NCBI GenBank assembly: GCA_003956705.1
Contig: QZCP01000412.1
Location: forward strand, 101,384 to 165,383
DNA from: Brevipalpus yothersi
Taxonomy: Eukaryota; Arthropoda; Arachnida; Trombidiformes; Tenuipalpidae
Length of the DNA stretch: 64,000 bases
Reading direction: 5' to 3'
Shown: one piece after another, positions 14,717-25,900 of the stretch
Layout: each line of letters begins with the position of its first letter
Position numbering within the stretch: the stretch's first letter is position 1
The notes under the pieces: generated by a model
What the model was told of the DNA's origin: nothing
The model's database searches: none
Seen by the model: only the letters and a program-made list of their open reading frames with translations
Position numbers and translations under genes: made by a program

Positions 14717-17700
14717 CTCTTGGACGATACCGGACAGCAACTGCCTGTGAAAATTCTATACTCGAAATAGAATGTGAACCAGAAACTCATATCAACCTGA
14801 TACGAGCCAATTTTGGACGTTTCAGTATACAAACGTGTAATGAGATTGGTAACAATGATCTTAAAGTTGATTGTATGTCACCGAAAAGTTTTCGTGTCAT
14901 GGAAGAAAGGTAAGAATTTGAAATATGGATGAAGTGGAAAAAAAAGTGGAGATCACTCAATCTTCAATCAAAAGATACAGAAGAATTTTCGATTCCCAGC
15001 CCAATGAATTAGCAGTAATCGAAAGACGTTCCAGGAGATGGAGAAAATTTATCATCTCGTCATCATCATGGTCACCGAAATGATTGCCTTTTCTTATTTT
15101 TACTTTCTTCTGTGAATGATAATTTTTGCACAAAGTTAAAAAGTTCATGGTCAAATGGAATGAGAAAAAGAAGAGAAAGAAATAGAAAAAAGTATATTGA
15201 TGAGCTTGGGAAAAAGTGTGGACGTGCTGTATAATGGATGCTAAATGATTACTGATTTAAGAATTACATTGGGAAAAACGATTGGAAGAGAGAGAGAGAG
15301 AGAGGAGAGGAGAGGAGAGATCCAGTCTAGGTGAGGCTGTGTGAAATGAATGTTTTTTTCATCTTCTTCTTCTTCTTCCATCCACGATTGACTAGAGGAT
15401 TGAACGAACCTTGGAGGAGAGAGAAGAGGATGAGAGAGAGAGAGCAACAAGAATTAGTGATGAAGATTCATCACCGGATGAGTGAAAGAGATGGCAAAAG
15501 AGTGAACATGTTGTATGGGAGAGAGAGAGAGTGGAAGAGAATTTCGAATTGAATTCATCTTTTTCTCTCTTGAATCCGACTGATAAGTGTGTATATTCTG
15601 TGTTTAGACTTTGGACCAAGTTCGTGACTAGGGTTTAAGTTAAAAGGAATGATGATGATGTTTTTTGGTACAATTTCCTGAGATAGAGAGAAACCTTTTG
15701 CTTGGACCAAAAAAATTTGTGGTCCTTCTTCTTACTGATACAACTACTGTTTCTTTTTTATTATCATTCTCTTCCTCTCTCTCTCTTACTATCATTTGTT
15801 TCGTTTTTTTGTTCTTTCTTTCCAACAAAAATTGGAAAATGAGATTCAATCGGTCAAGGGGATAGAATGGGGATATTGAATTTTATACTGAAGAACTTTG
15901 GGAAACATCTCAGTAGGACTATTACCGAATGGCCCCTGCTGGTTGCCCGAATGATGCGTGATATTTTTTTTGCTTCTTTCCAATCTGATTAATTCCAAAA
16001 TTTCGTTATTCTACTTCTGATTCCACATTTGAAGGGCCAAGAGAAAAGGATTGCAATGAATAGATTTCTTGGGTATTTAGCATTTAGTGCGTTTACTTCT
16101 AAGCATCATGATGAACCAAAATACAAAGATAAGAATGATGCAGAGATGATGATGGAGTAGGTCTGGAATTAAGGTGTGTTTTGCCAGAATGTCCCAGCAT
16201 CCAAAGAGAGAGGAATGAGTGATGCAGAGAGAAAGATTTAAGTTAAATTCTCTCCTCATTTTAATCATATTGTGGAACTTATCATTTTTTTCGGTAGGAA
16301 ATTATAACAGATTTGATACAGATTACGTTTCATAATCCATTGGAATGGGCTTCTCTTTTTCATTTTTACACAGTGTGTATCAGTGGGAAGTAAGAGAAAG
16401 AAAGAGGGCCAAAAAGGCAATGTGATGGGGAGAGAGAGATGAGAAAAAAGGAGCAAGAAATGAGGATTTCAAATGAGAAAAGTGAGAAAAGTGAGAAAAT
16501 GAATGGGATTTCAGAAGATACTTCCAACAGTTGCTGATGGAAAGCGTTTATTTAAAAGAGAGAGAAAAGTAATTATGCAAGATCTTTCGTCGCTCTTTTA
16601 AATCTTTTGCTTCTTATTTTGTGTGAGTATGTCTCTCTTTCTCTCTTCCTTTTCAAAATCTTATCTCTTGATATTCAAGATTTCTAAAGAAAATTTTCTC
16701 TCTCACTTCTAAATTCACAATTTTTCAACTTAGGAGGTTCTTGCTCTTTTTACGTGTGGATCTTTTTCTATCTATCTCTCTCTTTCTTTCAGTGTTTGCG
16801 TGTATCTGTGCAATTCTCACATTACTATAAGGTTTTGAAAGGTTGTGCTTAAATTTTGCATACAAAATGAACATTTGTCATTATCACACTTATTCGTGGT
16901 TAATCTTACTTATATCATCAGCATTATAGCTTCCATGAAAGTAATATATATATATAAATGAAACAGTTGAAAATTGGGCAAAAGTTCATTCCAGACAATC
17001 AAAAAATATCTCTCTTACATCATACATAATCTGTCCAACAGTTTAATTTTTCTCTATAACCAAGAAGAATGTTAATCTCTTCTCAATAGAATATTGCCTT
17101 CTTTTTTCGTATACACTCAAATCATGATGAAATCTTGAGGAATGAAAGAGGATTATCATTCGGATGATTTCTGTGCTTGATTCCAAAGAATCGAATGATG
17201 AAGATAAATTTGTTCGCCACCCTCTCTCTTCCAGGTGGGCTTGGACAAATTGGCATGTTTCGGTGTTTAAAATTGGAGAATTTGTCTGAATATATTTCGA
17301 TTATACATCAATACATCAAATGAATGCGGATATCCTCTCGAAAATTTTCTATCTGTATGTGTGTGTAAGTTAAGAAGAGGAAGAAAAAAGAATACATAAG
17401 AAAAGATAAAAATCTTAGCTTCTTGATGTACCCAATCTGAGACGTGAAATCGATTGTGTCACTGATCCTGGATGGAAGCTGAGATAGCGGAGATGGAATA
17501 AATTCAGAAAGCTTGAGAAGGTTTATAGCAAATTATTCATGGAGAGTGTGAGAGGTGAATTTGATGATTGTGGTAGTAGCTGGTCATCAGTGATGATAGA
17601 TTTGACATTGTCAGTGGAAGGTAAGATGAGAAGATGAGAGAAGAAGATGGAGAGATGGAGAGAATAGAAAAGATATTCTGTCATGAGAAAAGTCTTGAGA

Positions 17701-17852
17701 GGAAGAGAAAGAGCAGGTATTCTTCATTCGTTTCGCAGTCAGAAGTCTCACAGTCTTTAGGCGTGTGTGTATTTGATCATCTCCTTAAGACGATGATGAT
17801 TCCTTATTCTTTTATTCTCCATGATCATCGATAGAGAATGCTAGATGGAGAG

Positions 17853-17918
<66 letters not shown>

Positions 17919-18438
17919 CAGAGTAATAGTAAAGCAACAGTTGATGTTGTAAAGATATTTTCTTCAAGCTTTATGTGTGTATAAGTATTCGTTTCTCATC
18001 TACCATCGTCATTATTCCTTCTTTCCTTCCTCTCATCGGATGCCATCATATGGATGATAATGTATATACATACATATATAAGCTCCAAAAGTGGCCGAAA
18101 AGCGTAATGGCCATAAGAATGGATCAGAAGTGATAAAGAATCAAGAATCATTCTTTTCTTTCTATCTTTTTTTGACTCTTCAACTTTTTACCATCTCTCT
18201 CTCTCTCTTTCTCTTATTGTTAATCGAACGAAGAGGAATCTTTCTCTTTCTCACTCTCTTCCTTACTCTGATGAATAGTCAATGTGAACAAGATCTCATC
18301 ATTCTAATATATGACTGACAAGACTGTGAGATGGATTCCCTCTCTCCCTACTTTGCCACCGAAACTTAGTACAAATACTGGGATCTAAGTAACAGCCATC
18401 GTGCGAAGGCTTCGTTTTTGAAAAAAATTGAATAATAG

Positions 18439-18485
<47 letters not shown>

Positions 18486-21400
18486 AGTTCATGAAAGAAA
18501 GGAAGATGAAAGATGATAAATAATCGACTGTAACGTCTATTCGTCTTGTATCTTTTATAAAAACTTTTTTTATTTGATGATGATGAATGAATATTAATAT
18601 AAGACTTCTCTCTCTCTTTTCTCTTTTATATTCTTTTCCTTCTCCATTCCACACCCACTGCTGCTGCTGCTCATCTCTCTCCACTGGACATCATCACTTA
18701 TCATATCTTTGTCGCCTTCATTCTCTTTCTCTCTCTTCAACCGATCACTCAAATTGCCACACACTCGAAACGATGATGATCATCATGATGGCCCTTCTCG
18801 ATGCCTCTTCTCACCATTGGACATCTTCTTTCTCAACACTTGACCCCTTCTCTCACTCTCTCTCCACCTCTATTGTCGATATGGTACAGTTGTGGACTGA
18901 AACAAAGCTGTGTTCTAGAGGCTACAAGTGCCAATTTTGGTGATCCATGCCCTGGAACTCCAAAGTATTTGGAAGCTCACTACCAATGTCTTCCAGGTAA
19001 GTAACGTTAAAGAAAATATGCATACATACATACATACATTCCTTATCCAAAAGATAAAAGACCATTATGTCTAGCAATGATCGAATGCATACACTCATAA
19101 TCATGTGTTCAAATATATGCATGACTACATAGGACTGTAACATGAGAGAGAGAGAGAGAGTAATCGCTCCCGGGCTAAGGCCATTATCCGTCTCTCACCA
19201 GTGTCCAGAGACAACATTTTTCCTCTCATGTGCTAATCCTAGACCAAAGTGCGGTCTCTTTAGTTTTGGGCCAATTTCTATTCGCTCATCTTCTCTCTCT
19301 CTTTCCAGCAATTTTTCCATTTCGTTTCGCTCTCTTTCGAAAGCTTGCCCATCGGCACCATTCGGAGAGAGAGAAAAGTCATGGTCGTGTCCGATCTTCT
19401 TGTTGATCATCATCTCTCTCTCTCTCTCTCTCTTTTTCGTCTCTTCCTTGATTCTCTGTGGAGAGAGAGAAAAGAATTATTAGCTTCACCTTTATTTCGG
19501 ACAGGTTCCTTGTGGCTTTACATGTTGCCAGCCATGTACCCATCTTGGCTAACTTATTTTTCTCTTCCATGGGTCACGAAATAACATGACCACTTGGCAT
19601 TCCCACTGGGCGCTCTCTCTCTCTTTCCCCTCTCTCATTCTCTTTCCTCTTCTTCTTTTTTTCTATGGAAAATAAAGAATTCCGTCGAATTGTACAACTA
19701 CTTGACCTTAGCCCGAAAAAGCTCCAAATTTTGAGTGCCCTTTGACCCAGCATGTGAGTGTGTAGCTCCCTCTAATGATTCGCTAATGCATCATATAGTA
19801 ACTCTATGGGGCGCACTTTTTTGAATAGAAAAATTTGAAGCTAAAAAATGTGTATCAATTCATTACGTTTACATCGGGTTAAGAATAGAGAGGTTCCCTG
19901 TGGATAAGTTTTTTTTGTGGTTCCTTTCTTCATTTTTTGGTTGGTTAAAAAAAGATGATTCTACTACCTAATTTCTGTGTGTATGTTTTTTTTGTGTGTG
20001 TGTCCACAATATTGGAGTCCATTAAATTTCCATTATCACTATTTTTACCGATCAAGAGAGTATATGCATTCGTTCGCAAAATGTTCGCACAACAATATTT
20101 ATGTCCTTTTCTTGTGTGGATAATTGAAATCGAAGGAAAAAGTTTATGTGAAACTAATGGATTCTTTTTTTCTCCTCTTTTCATGTGGATAATTCTATGA
20201 ATTGAATTATTTATATCAACTCGTCGCCTCTGAATTATGGAAATTCTCTTGAACATCAACAAAAATTTGATTGGAACCGAATCGTTGATAAACATGGTCT
20301 CAACCACATTCACATCATGCCCATTCCGATGACATCCATATAGATGCCCAAAAGAAACGGTACCGAGGCACATCGAGGCCATCTCAAGCATCCAGGATAG
20401 CAGGAAGATTGATACCAAATCGAAAAACTTTTTCTTCACCATCATCATCAACACAATCACCGCCACAATCTTCCTCATTCTCATCATCTACCGTATCATC
20501 TTCTCCTTCTTCGCCACTGTTCATCCCTACCACATCAAGTTTACCGAGAATCATTCCCATCACAACAACCACTACATCAACGTCCAAGCCAGAAAAAATA
20601 TCTTCCATTCTAGTGAATGGTGGTCAAATGGTGCCTGAAAGATCAGACAGCAAGTCTTCAGATGACAATGCTAATGATGTCAAAATTGTGGATACAATTG
20701 AAACTGTTAAAAACAATCAAACACAAGCTACAAGTGATGTCACCTCAAACCAGAAGCCAATTGAATCAAGTTACACATCACAGAGCAGTACACTGCCATC
20801 ATCAAGTCGTCCTATTGTCTTGAGTCCATCAGCGTCAATTACAAGTGAAACAAAGCAGATGCATAAAATTGATTCTGATGAACCACTATCACCAGCTAAT
20901 CCATCCATTGATCCAATTGATGAACGTCCAATCTACATTAAGCATCCTCATCCTGGTTCACCTTTATCATCTTCTTCATCATCATCATCAGCTGGACGAT
21001 GGTCACCTGGTCAAAGTTCATCATCATCCCAACAGAAAAATGTGGGGAATTCTCAATCAAATATCAATGTACAGCCCATTGATCCGAGGCCAACTGATCA
21101 ATCTCAGCCCACCGTATTACCGGTCAGTTTGCGTCCATCAATGGGTGATAATTTTGCATCTCGTGATGATGCTGACTCTTCATCAATCGGATCATCTTAT
21201 GGTAAAGATGATATTGATTCAAATAGAACACCAGCTTCGATGGCCAATCCATCATGGTGGTCATCGAGTGCAATGTTTTTCACCAAAGATAATCTAGTGC
21301 CACTTATATTATTAATTTTGCTACTCATCGCAATCGGTCTTGGTGTATCGATTGTGATCTGTTTCGATCGAGACGATACTCATGGCCCAATCGGTTCAGC

Positions 21401-22106
21401 TCGTAGTACATTGAAAAATAGTTTTATTTCATTGACATCCGCTATCAATGCCAAACTACTTTGCTCAAGAAACGTAGCTCCAATGGGTTGTAGTGGTGAT
21501 CTATCCAGTAAATCATCTACCGGCTCAAATATTGGTATACTGACCGGTAAACGGCCAACTTCTGGATTCCATCCGATCAGCGTCACAGCATCATCACGAT
21601 ATTTGTGCAGTGAGAATGCTGCCCACTATATTCGTGATCCGATTATTGGACCAAATTCGGGTTCAACATTAAATCCAATTCGAAACACTTTAGTGCCATC
21701 ACAATACTTGATGCCCACCACATTGCATCATCATTCAAGTGGCAACAATATTAATAATAATAATAATACCGTTTGTTTAGATACTATTAATACACGGTAT
21801 GGCTTCACAACAGCCTCGATACCGAATATAAGTGTCACTAGTGGTATACACAGTGTGAACAGTTCGTTTAATAGTGTCAGCACAACATCAACGACCGCAT
21901 CATGTGTTGTCGATCCAACGTATGGATGCTCACAACTTTTACAGCCAGCATATATTGGACTGAATAATCATAGTTTAAGTCAACGATCAACATTAACATC
22001 CACAATGCCTTTGGATTTAATTGTTGAGCATGTGTATGAGTGTATAGACGATGAGCCGTACACAGCTAAATTGTTTTTAGATTTAAACAAAAGTCTTAAG
22101 AAATGA
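14717..22106 (+). CDS. eva-1: EVA-1 homologue (SUEL lectin, single-pass membrane receptor), 5' exons not found
   Basis: Three coding exons are readable: 14717-14909, 18890-18996 and about 20344-22106. The first two join in phase (AG + T) into one SUEL galactose-binding lectin domain with the family hallmarks IRANFGRFS, SCVLEATSANFGDPCPGT and KYLEAHYQC. The third exon gives a basic segment, a Ser/Thr/Pro-rich stalk, a hydrophobic membrane span (LVPLILLILLLIAIGLGV, about 21294-21367) and a tail of about 245 residues. This is the layout of EVA-1, a neuronal guidance co-receptor acting with SLT-1/SAX-3 in C. elegans, where it sits in the plasma membrane. The 3' exon start is uncertain: acceptors at 20344 and 20401 are both phase-compatible. 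EVA-1 proteins often carry a second lectin domain and a signal peptide. Neither is seen here, so 5' exons are missing from the model. Introns of 4.0 and about 1.3 kb hold only microsatellites and low-complexity DNA. Latrophilin also carries a SUEL domain, but no GPS or seven-helix region follows. Confidence 0.82.
17858..17912. repeat. (GA)n microsatellite in eva-1 intron
   Basis: About 55 bases of perfect GA repeat inside the intron between the two lectin exons. Confidence 0.95.
18443..18482. repeat. (GA)n microsatellite in eva-1 intron
   Basis: About 40 bases of GA repeat, some 400 bases upstream of the second lectin exon. Confidence 0.95.
18997..20343. other. Intron between lectin and stalk exons of eva-1
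   Basis: It starts GTAAGTAACG. It holds short CT/GA tracts and no supported exon. The acceptor is either before 20344 or before 20401; both keep the frame. Confidence 0.6.
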
Positions 22107-22515
22107 TCTAATCACTCAAAAAGAGAGATGGATCGTCAATCTCATGTTCATTTTTATCTCAATTTCGTTCATCAACCAACTAACTTCGTTGTCATCTCAT
22201 CATCTCATCAAAATCTCATATCATTTTTCTCATCAACCAAGTTCATTCGATTGCTCATCTTTGGCACTCTACTTTTGAGGCCAAAAATTTTGTCTCTTTT
22301 CGGATAACCTCATGAGCCTCTCATCATCTCATTATCATTTAAAGCTTCTTGACCATGTTTATAAACTGTGATGTTATACTTAAATGATACTTTGTAATTT
22401 CAATCTTCACATTTGGTTCTTTCCAAAAATTGTATCAATCCACGTTCAACGAGAAGCAAACTTTTTTTTGTGTGTTTTATCATTCGTTTTGTTGCTCAAA
22501 AAAGAAAGAAACGAT

Positions 22516-22528
22516 AATAAAAAATAAA
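22516..22528 (+). promoter_or_regulatory. Probable polyadenylation signals of eva-1
   Basis: Two AATAAA hexamers lie about 410-420 bases after the stop codon at 22106, in an A-rich stretch that ends the transcript-like sequence. Confidence 0.5.
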
Positions 22529-22734
22529 ATATCAGTTAAATAATTATTTATTTCTCGGCTCAAACACACAGTCCAGGCTAGTCGATCACACTAACCATCA
22601 GCTTCTATATCTAATCAATCCTGAGGCTGCATCAAAGCTCAAAATGGCCAGTTAGTGCCCTTTTCGATGTTCATCGATATGGACAGGTCGTATCGCAGGA
22701 ATTGCCTGTAAATAGTTTTAGAAACAGGAGAATC

Positions 22735-22870
22735 CCATAGGAGAACGGATTTACCGTTATTCGGGCAAAGCGTTCCCGCTCAAAGTTAGCCGGCAGAAGA
22801 GTTTCCACTGCAGCGCCACTGATGAGAGTTTTTTTCTTGACGAAATATTTAATCAAGTATTGCATCATCT
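22735..22870 (+). repeat. Dispersed repeat R1, copy 1
   Basis: The first of four copies of a roughly 130 bp sequence. The core reads GAGAACGGATTTACCGTTAT, then a GGGAA...TTCCCGCTC element, CAAAGTTAG, a 'GCGCCACTG.TGAGAG' block and a 'CATCAAGTT...AATTTTCTTC' tail. Other copies are at about 31402, 35040 and 42187. It carries two small palindromes, AACGG-ATTTA-CCGTT and GGGAA/TTCCC. The copies tend to lie upstream of family A or B genes. Confidence 0.8.
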
Positions 22871-22943
22871 TTTTCATCAAGTTTTGCAAAATAATTTTCT
22901 TCATTACAGTATATATCATGTATAGTTCTTTTAGTGAAATATT

Positions 22944-23500
22944 ATCATTCTCTCCTCTCCATGTCCCATTTCTCTGTTGACTTAATTGATTATTTGATTA
23001 TTTATTTAAAATAATCTCTCATCACTTGGACTCGGATTCAGCTCTCATTGTGTTTGAAATTTTGCAACTTCATGCGAGTATTACCATGATCTGATATATC
23101 GCTTCCATGTCACAGTTGAAACATTGCTGCAGCTTTTTCCATGATAGTTTATTCACATATACTAATTGTGATTGAGATTCGATGGAAAAAAATCTATTGC
23201 TTGCACGCAAGATGTTCTCCAAATTTGTACCATGACCTAAACTATTTCAATTGAAGCTGGAGCATTGCTCAAGCTCCATTCATGTACGATATGATTTGAT
23301 GATCATGATGGCCAGTTCTGTTTCATTACCATCTGATGTACATCTCAATGTTACATTTGGGACTGTTTCCAATCTCAATTTTTTTAATTTTTCATCGGTT
23401 TGCTTGCTTTATACCGATAACTTCTTTATTCCTCCTTCTGCCTCTCAAATGAATACATCATCAAATTTTATCTCCACCAGTTTCTTACATTTATTCTGGA
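22944..23500 (+). repeat. Upstream repeat R2, copy 1
   Basis: This roughly 550 bp stretch precedes the family B gene at 23509. It shares many blocks (AATAATCTCTCATCACTTG, TTTTTCCATGATAG, CTCAATG.TACATTTG) with 62893-63330, and in shorter form with 43600-44040 and 45050-45560. It is probably the 5' flank or promoter duplicated together with family genes. Confidence 0.75.
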
Positions 23501-23508
23501 TTGATCAC

Positions 23509-24214
23509 ATGGATAACCAAGAAATACTGAAAAAGACGATATTCACGTCAGCCAAGCGGGTCCATCCAGATGCAGATGATTTTGAGCTCGAATCTCTTTG
23601 GGAAGAATTTGCAAATGAGTATAGTAGGCTTCTCTCCGAAAATTCAACGAAAGGACCGAACAACAAAAACAAGATGGAAAAGGACGAGGAAAAGGAACCA
23701 TGTGAGGTAGGTTTAAGGCTTTAAGGCATTTTTGTGATATCTTTAGGAATTTATAAATGAATGTATTACAGCCACAACCTGGAACACCAAATCTAAATCT
23801 ACGAGATGCTCGTAATTATTGGCGTTTTTTACTGGAATTTGAAGGTGGGATTAGCCTCTTATTCCATTCAATTGAAAACTGAAGCTCTTATTTCGACAGA
23901 GTGTGAATACTCTCATATTTTTATGGAACGCTTGACTAGAATTAGGGATCTTTGGAAAAAAAGGTCTGGAAGAATTAAGAAAGTACTCGCCTCCAAGGCT
24001 GCTTAGAGCTCTCATGTTTAGGGAATACTATCCCTTGCCTGCCGAAAGATATCAAACACTGGTTGAAGGGAAGCGCGTGGTACCTCAAACAATAAACCAG
24101 AAAGTACTCTTCAGAATCGTTCTGATTGTCCATCCAGGTGCTAATGAATCAGAGCTGAAAGAAGTTTGGAAAGAATTTGAGGAAGAGTGTAAAAAACTCT
24201 TTTTCAATGAATAA
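23509..24214 (+). CDS. Family B small protein, one frameshift in an A run
   Basis: Not a family I recognise. Exons are 23509-23706, 23772-23844 and 23900-24214, with consistent phases. The first exon has MDNQEILKK, then KRVHPDADDFELESLW and EEF; the last has a second copy of the same motif, IVLIVHPGANESELKEVW followed by KEFEEECKKLF, so the protein carries an internal repeat. The reading frame breaks at the seven-A run 23956-23962. With six A's the frame would read on through RLLRALMF into the second motif, matching the paralogue at 38633. It may therefore be a sequencing error or a fresh null allele. It is convergent with the family A gene ending at 24453, 238 bases away. The sequence after the stop (24240-24330) is conserved after the paralogue at 29273. 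Confidence 0.6.
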
Positions 24215-24452
24215 TGATATATAACAATGATACGATCTATTGATGCATTATTGTGTTTATTTATGTGGCCCTTTTCTCTATGAGCTATTCACATTCTCTG
24301 GGCTTTTGCGCTTTTCAATCTAAAATATATACTTCCCCATGGAATATAAATGTAATTCATTCAGTCTAAGATCTCATGCTGTTAATAGCTTTATTTCATT
24401 CAATAAACGCTGCTAGTGATAGAAGAATGATAGAAAAAATATTGAGTGTATT

Positions 24453-25852
24453 TCATTCTAATACATACTCATCCAATAGTGCATAGGCATGATTAACCAA
24501 TTTCTGATCCGCTTCTGGATAGAAGGGTCTCACCAAATCCAACAGGCTTTCGAAATTAACCTTTCCACCACGATCACGGAGAGCGGCGTATAAAATTTTG
24601 CAAATTGGTAGAGCTTTGTGGGATATGATTTTTGTTAGCATGATCATAAAATTTGGCCGCAAATTCAGCTCATTCGCTAGATTTTGATCATTGATAATAT
24701 TCTTCACAATACGGATCTTTTTGGTATCAATGGTACCATAGATATAGAGAGATATTGGAGCAGAATAACGTGCCATATAACTTTTAATTTCCTTCTTGAA
24801 TAATACGGGTTTCCTCTGATGGATTGATAAGGCATTGTCAGAGCAGTCATCAGAATTGGATGCCATTGTTGTCCTGATTTTTTCGTATATTTTCACGAGT
24901 GGTTCAGGACATATTGAACCATATCTCGCTTCAAATTCTTCTGGATATACAAGGAGAAGAAGCAATTGATACAACTCCAAGGGCATGTCTTCCGGCTGGT
25001 GATCTTTGAGAGATTTAGTAATACAAATTTCAAGAATTCTAGATGAATCATGATCAACTTGGGAAAGAAACGATTCTTCAGAGATCATGCCTTCTTCAAA
25101 TAGACAATCACGTTGACATTCTGAGATCTTCACTTTTCGATGACATGAGCATTCAGAACAGTGACCAGGTAATGGTGATCCATCGGTATAAATAATTATC
25201 AAGTAGGGAGGCTCTATATTACGATAAAATTGAGTGCCTTGAGTTCCTTCTTTCTGTCTCTTTCGCAGATCTTCTAATTGAATTTTTCTGTTCAAATAGG
25301 GAACGAACCGCTTAAGATCCTCAGTATTGTGATCATTTTGGATCCCAACCATTAGTGACACTTTTTTCTTCTCTCTCTTAATTCCACTCCCGACACACTC
25401 TCTGATATCGCAGGTGTACATGGCATCACATATCTTGTCAGTATTCGGATTATTCTTGGATTTATCTGAGTCCAGGTTGGGATCACACCATCCGATTTTG
25501 GTGATGTCAATCTTGAATTCTTTCTGGAGAATCGGTCCAATAGCATAACGAACGGCATCTGTATTTTTGAGTACGTGTTCACGGACAAAATCATCTCTTA
25601 GAAATCGAGGAGTCTTTTTAGAGGGCTGAAGGGGTGACTAGAAGGAGAGAAAAAAGAGAGAATTATATTCATCAATAGGCTTGTGGAATTAAGAGGAACT
25701 CACAGTGATTGACCTATCATGTCCGTCATCCTTTAACTTATGTTTAATCGTATTTCGAGTTTGAATTCGAGGTGCTGCTAATACCAGGAAATTAAATCAA
25801 AATTTGAACATTGAATGATGGATATGAAAATGAAGAACTTACAAGAACTCAT
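24453..25852 (-). CDS. Family A Cys-containing protein of unknown function, intact
   Basis: No known domain recognised. Three exons join in phase: 25843-25852, 25704-25777 and 24453-25637, giving about 422 residues starting MSSSAPRIQTRNTIK. There is a basic N-terminus; an amphipathic segment (KNTDAVRYAIGPILQKEF); a possible metal site CSECSCH with further Cys nearby; a block DHDSSRILEICI followed by LELYQLLLLLVYPEEF; and a C-terminal helix-rich region ending PFYPEADQKLVNHAYALLDE. The same order of blocks recurs at 40736-41774, and parts at 32047-33055 and 63800-64000, so this is a lineage family. The C-terminal 'YPEAD..L' segment resembles the family B 'HPDAD' motif. A near-perfect palindrome (25879-25900) lies about 30 bases upstream of the ATG. 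Probably nuclear or cytosolic: no signal peptide or membrane span is seen. Confidence 0.72.
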
Positions 25853-25878
25853 ATCGGCAATTAATTGTGGTCACCAAG

Positions 25879-25900
25879 AGCGAGGACAATTGTCTCAGCT
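25879..25900. promoter_or_regulatory. Palindrome with ACAATTGT core upstream of family A gene
   Basis: AGCGAGGACAATTGTCTCAGCT is an almost perfect inverted repeat, 27 bases upstream of the family A start codon. Related motifs occur at 26939, 27545, 28167, 29579 and 29674. A binding site or a dispersed repeat remnant is possible. Confidence 0.45.

Larger units (their letters stand above)
14910..18889. other. Intron between the two lectin exons of eva-1
   Basis: A 4.0 kb intron starting GTAAGAA and ending GTACAG. It contains (GA)n tracts and AT-rich DNA. I see no further exon in it, and the flanking exons already join in phase within one domain. Confidence 0.75.

Noticed and set aside
20384..20608. 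Acidic minus-strand frame DVDVVVVVMGMILG
   Set aside because: Antisense shadow of the Ser/Thr-rich eva-1 stalk exon.
20617..21297. His/Gln-rich frames overlapping the eva-1 3' exon
   Set aside because: Plus-one frames of the same exon; the eva-1 frame continues uninterrupted to 22106 and has the membrane span.
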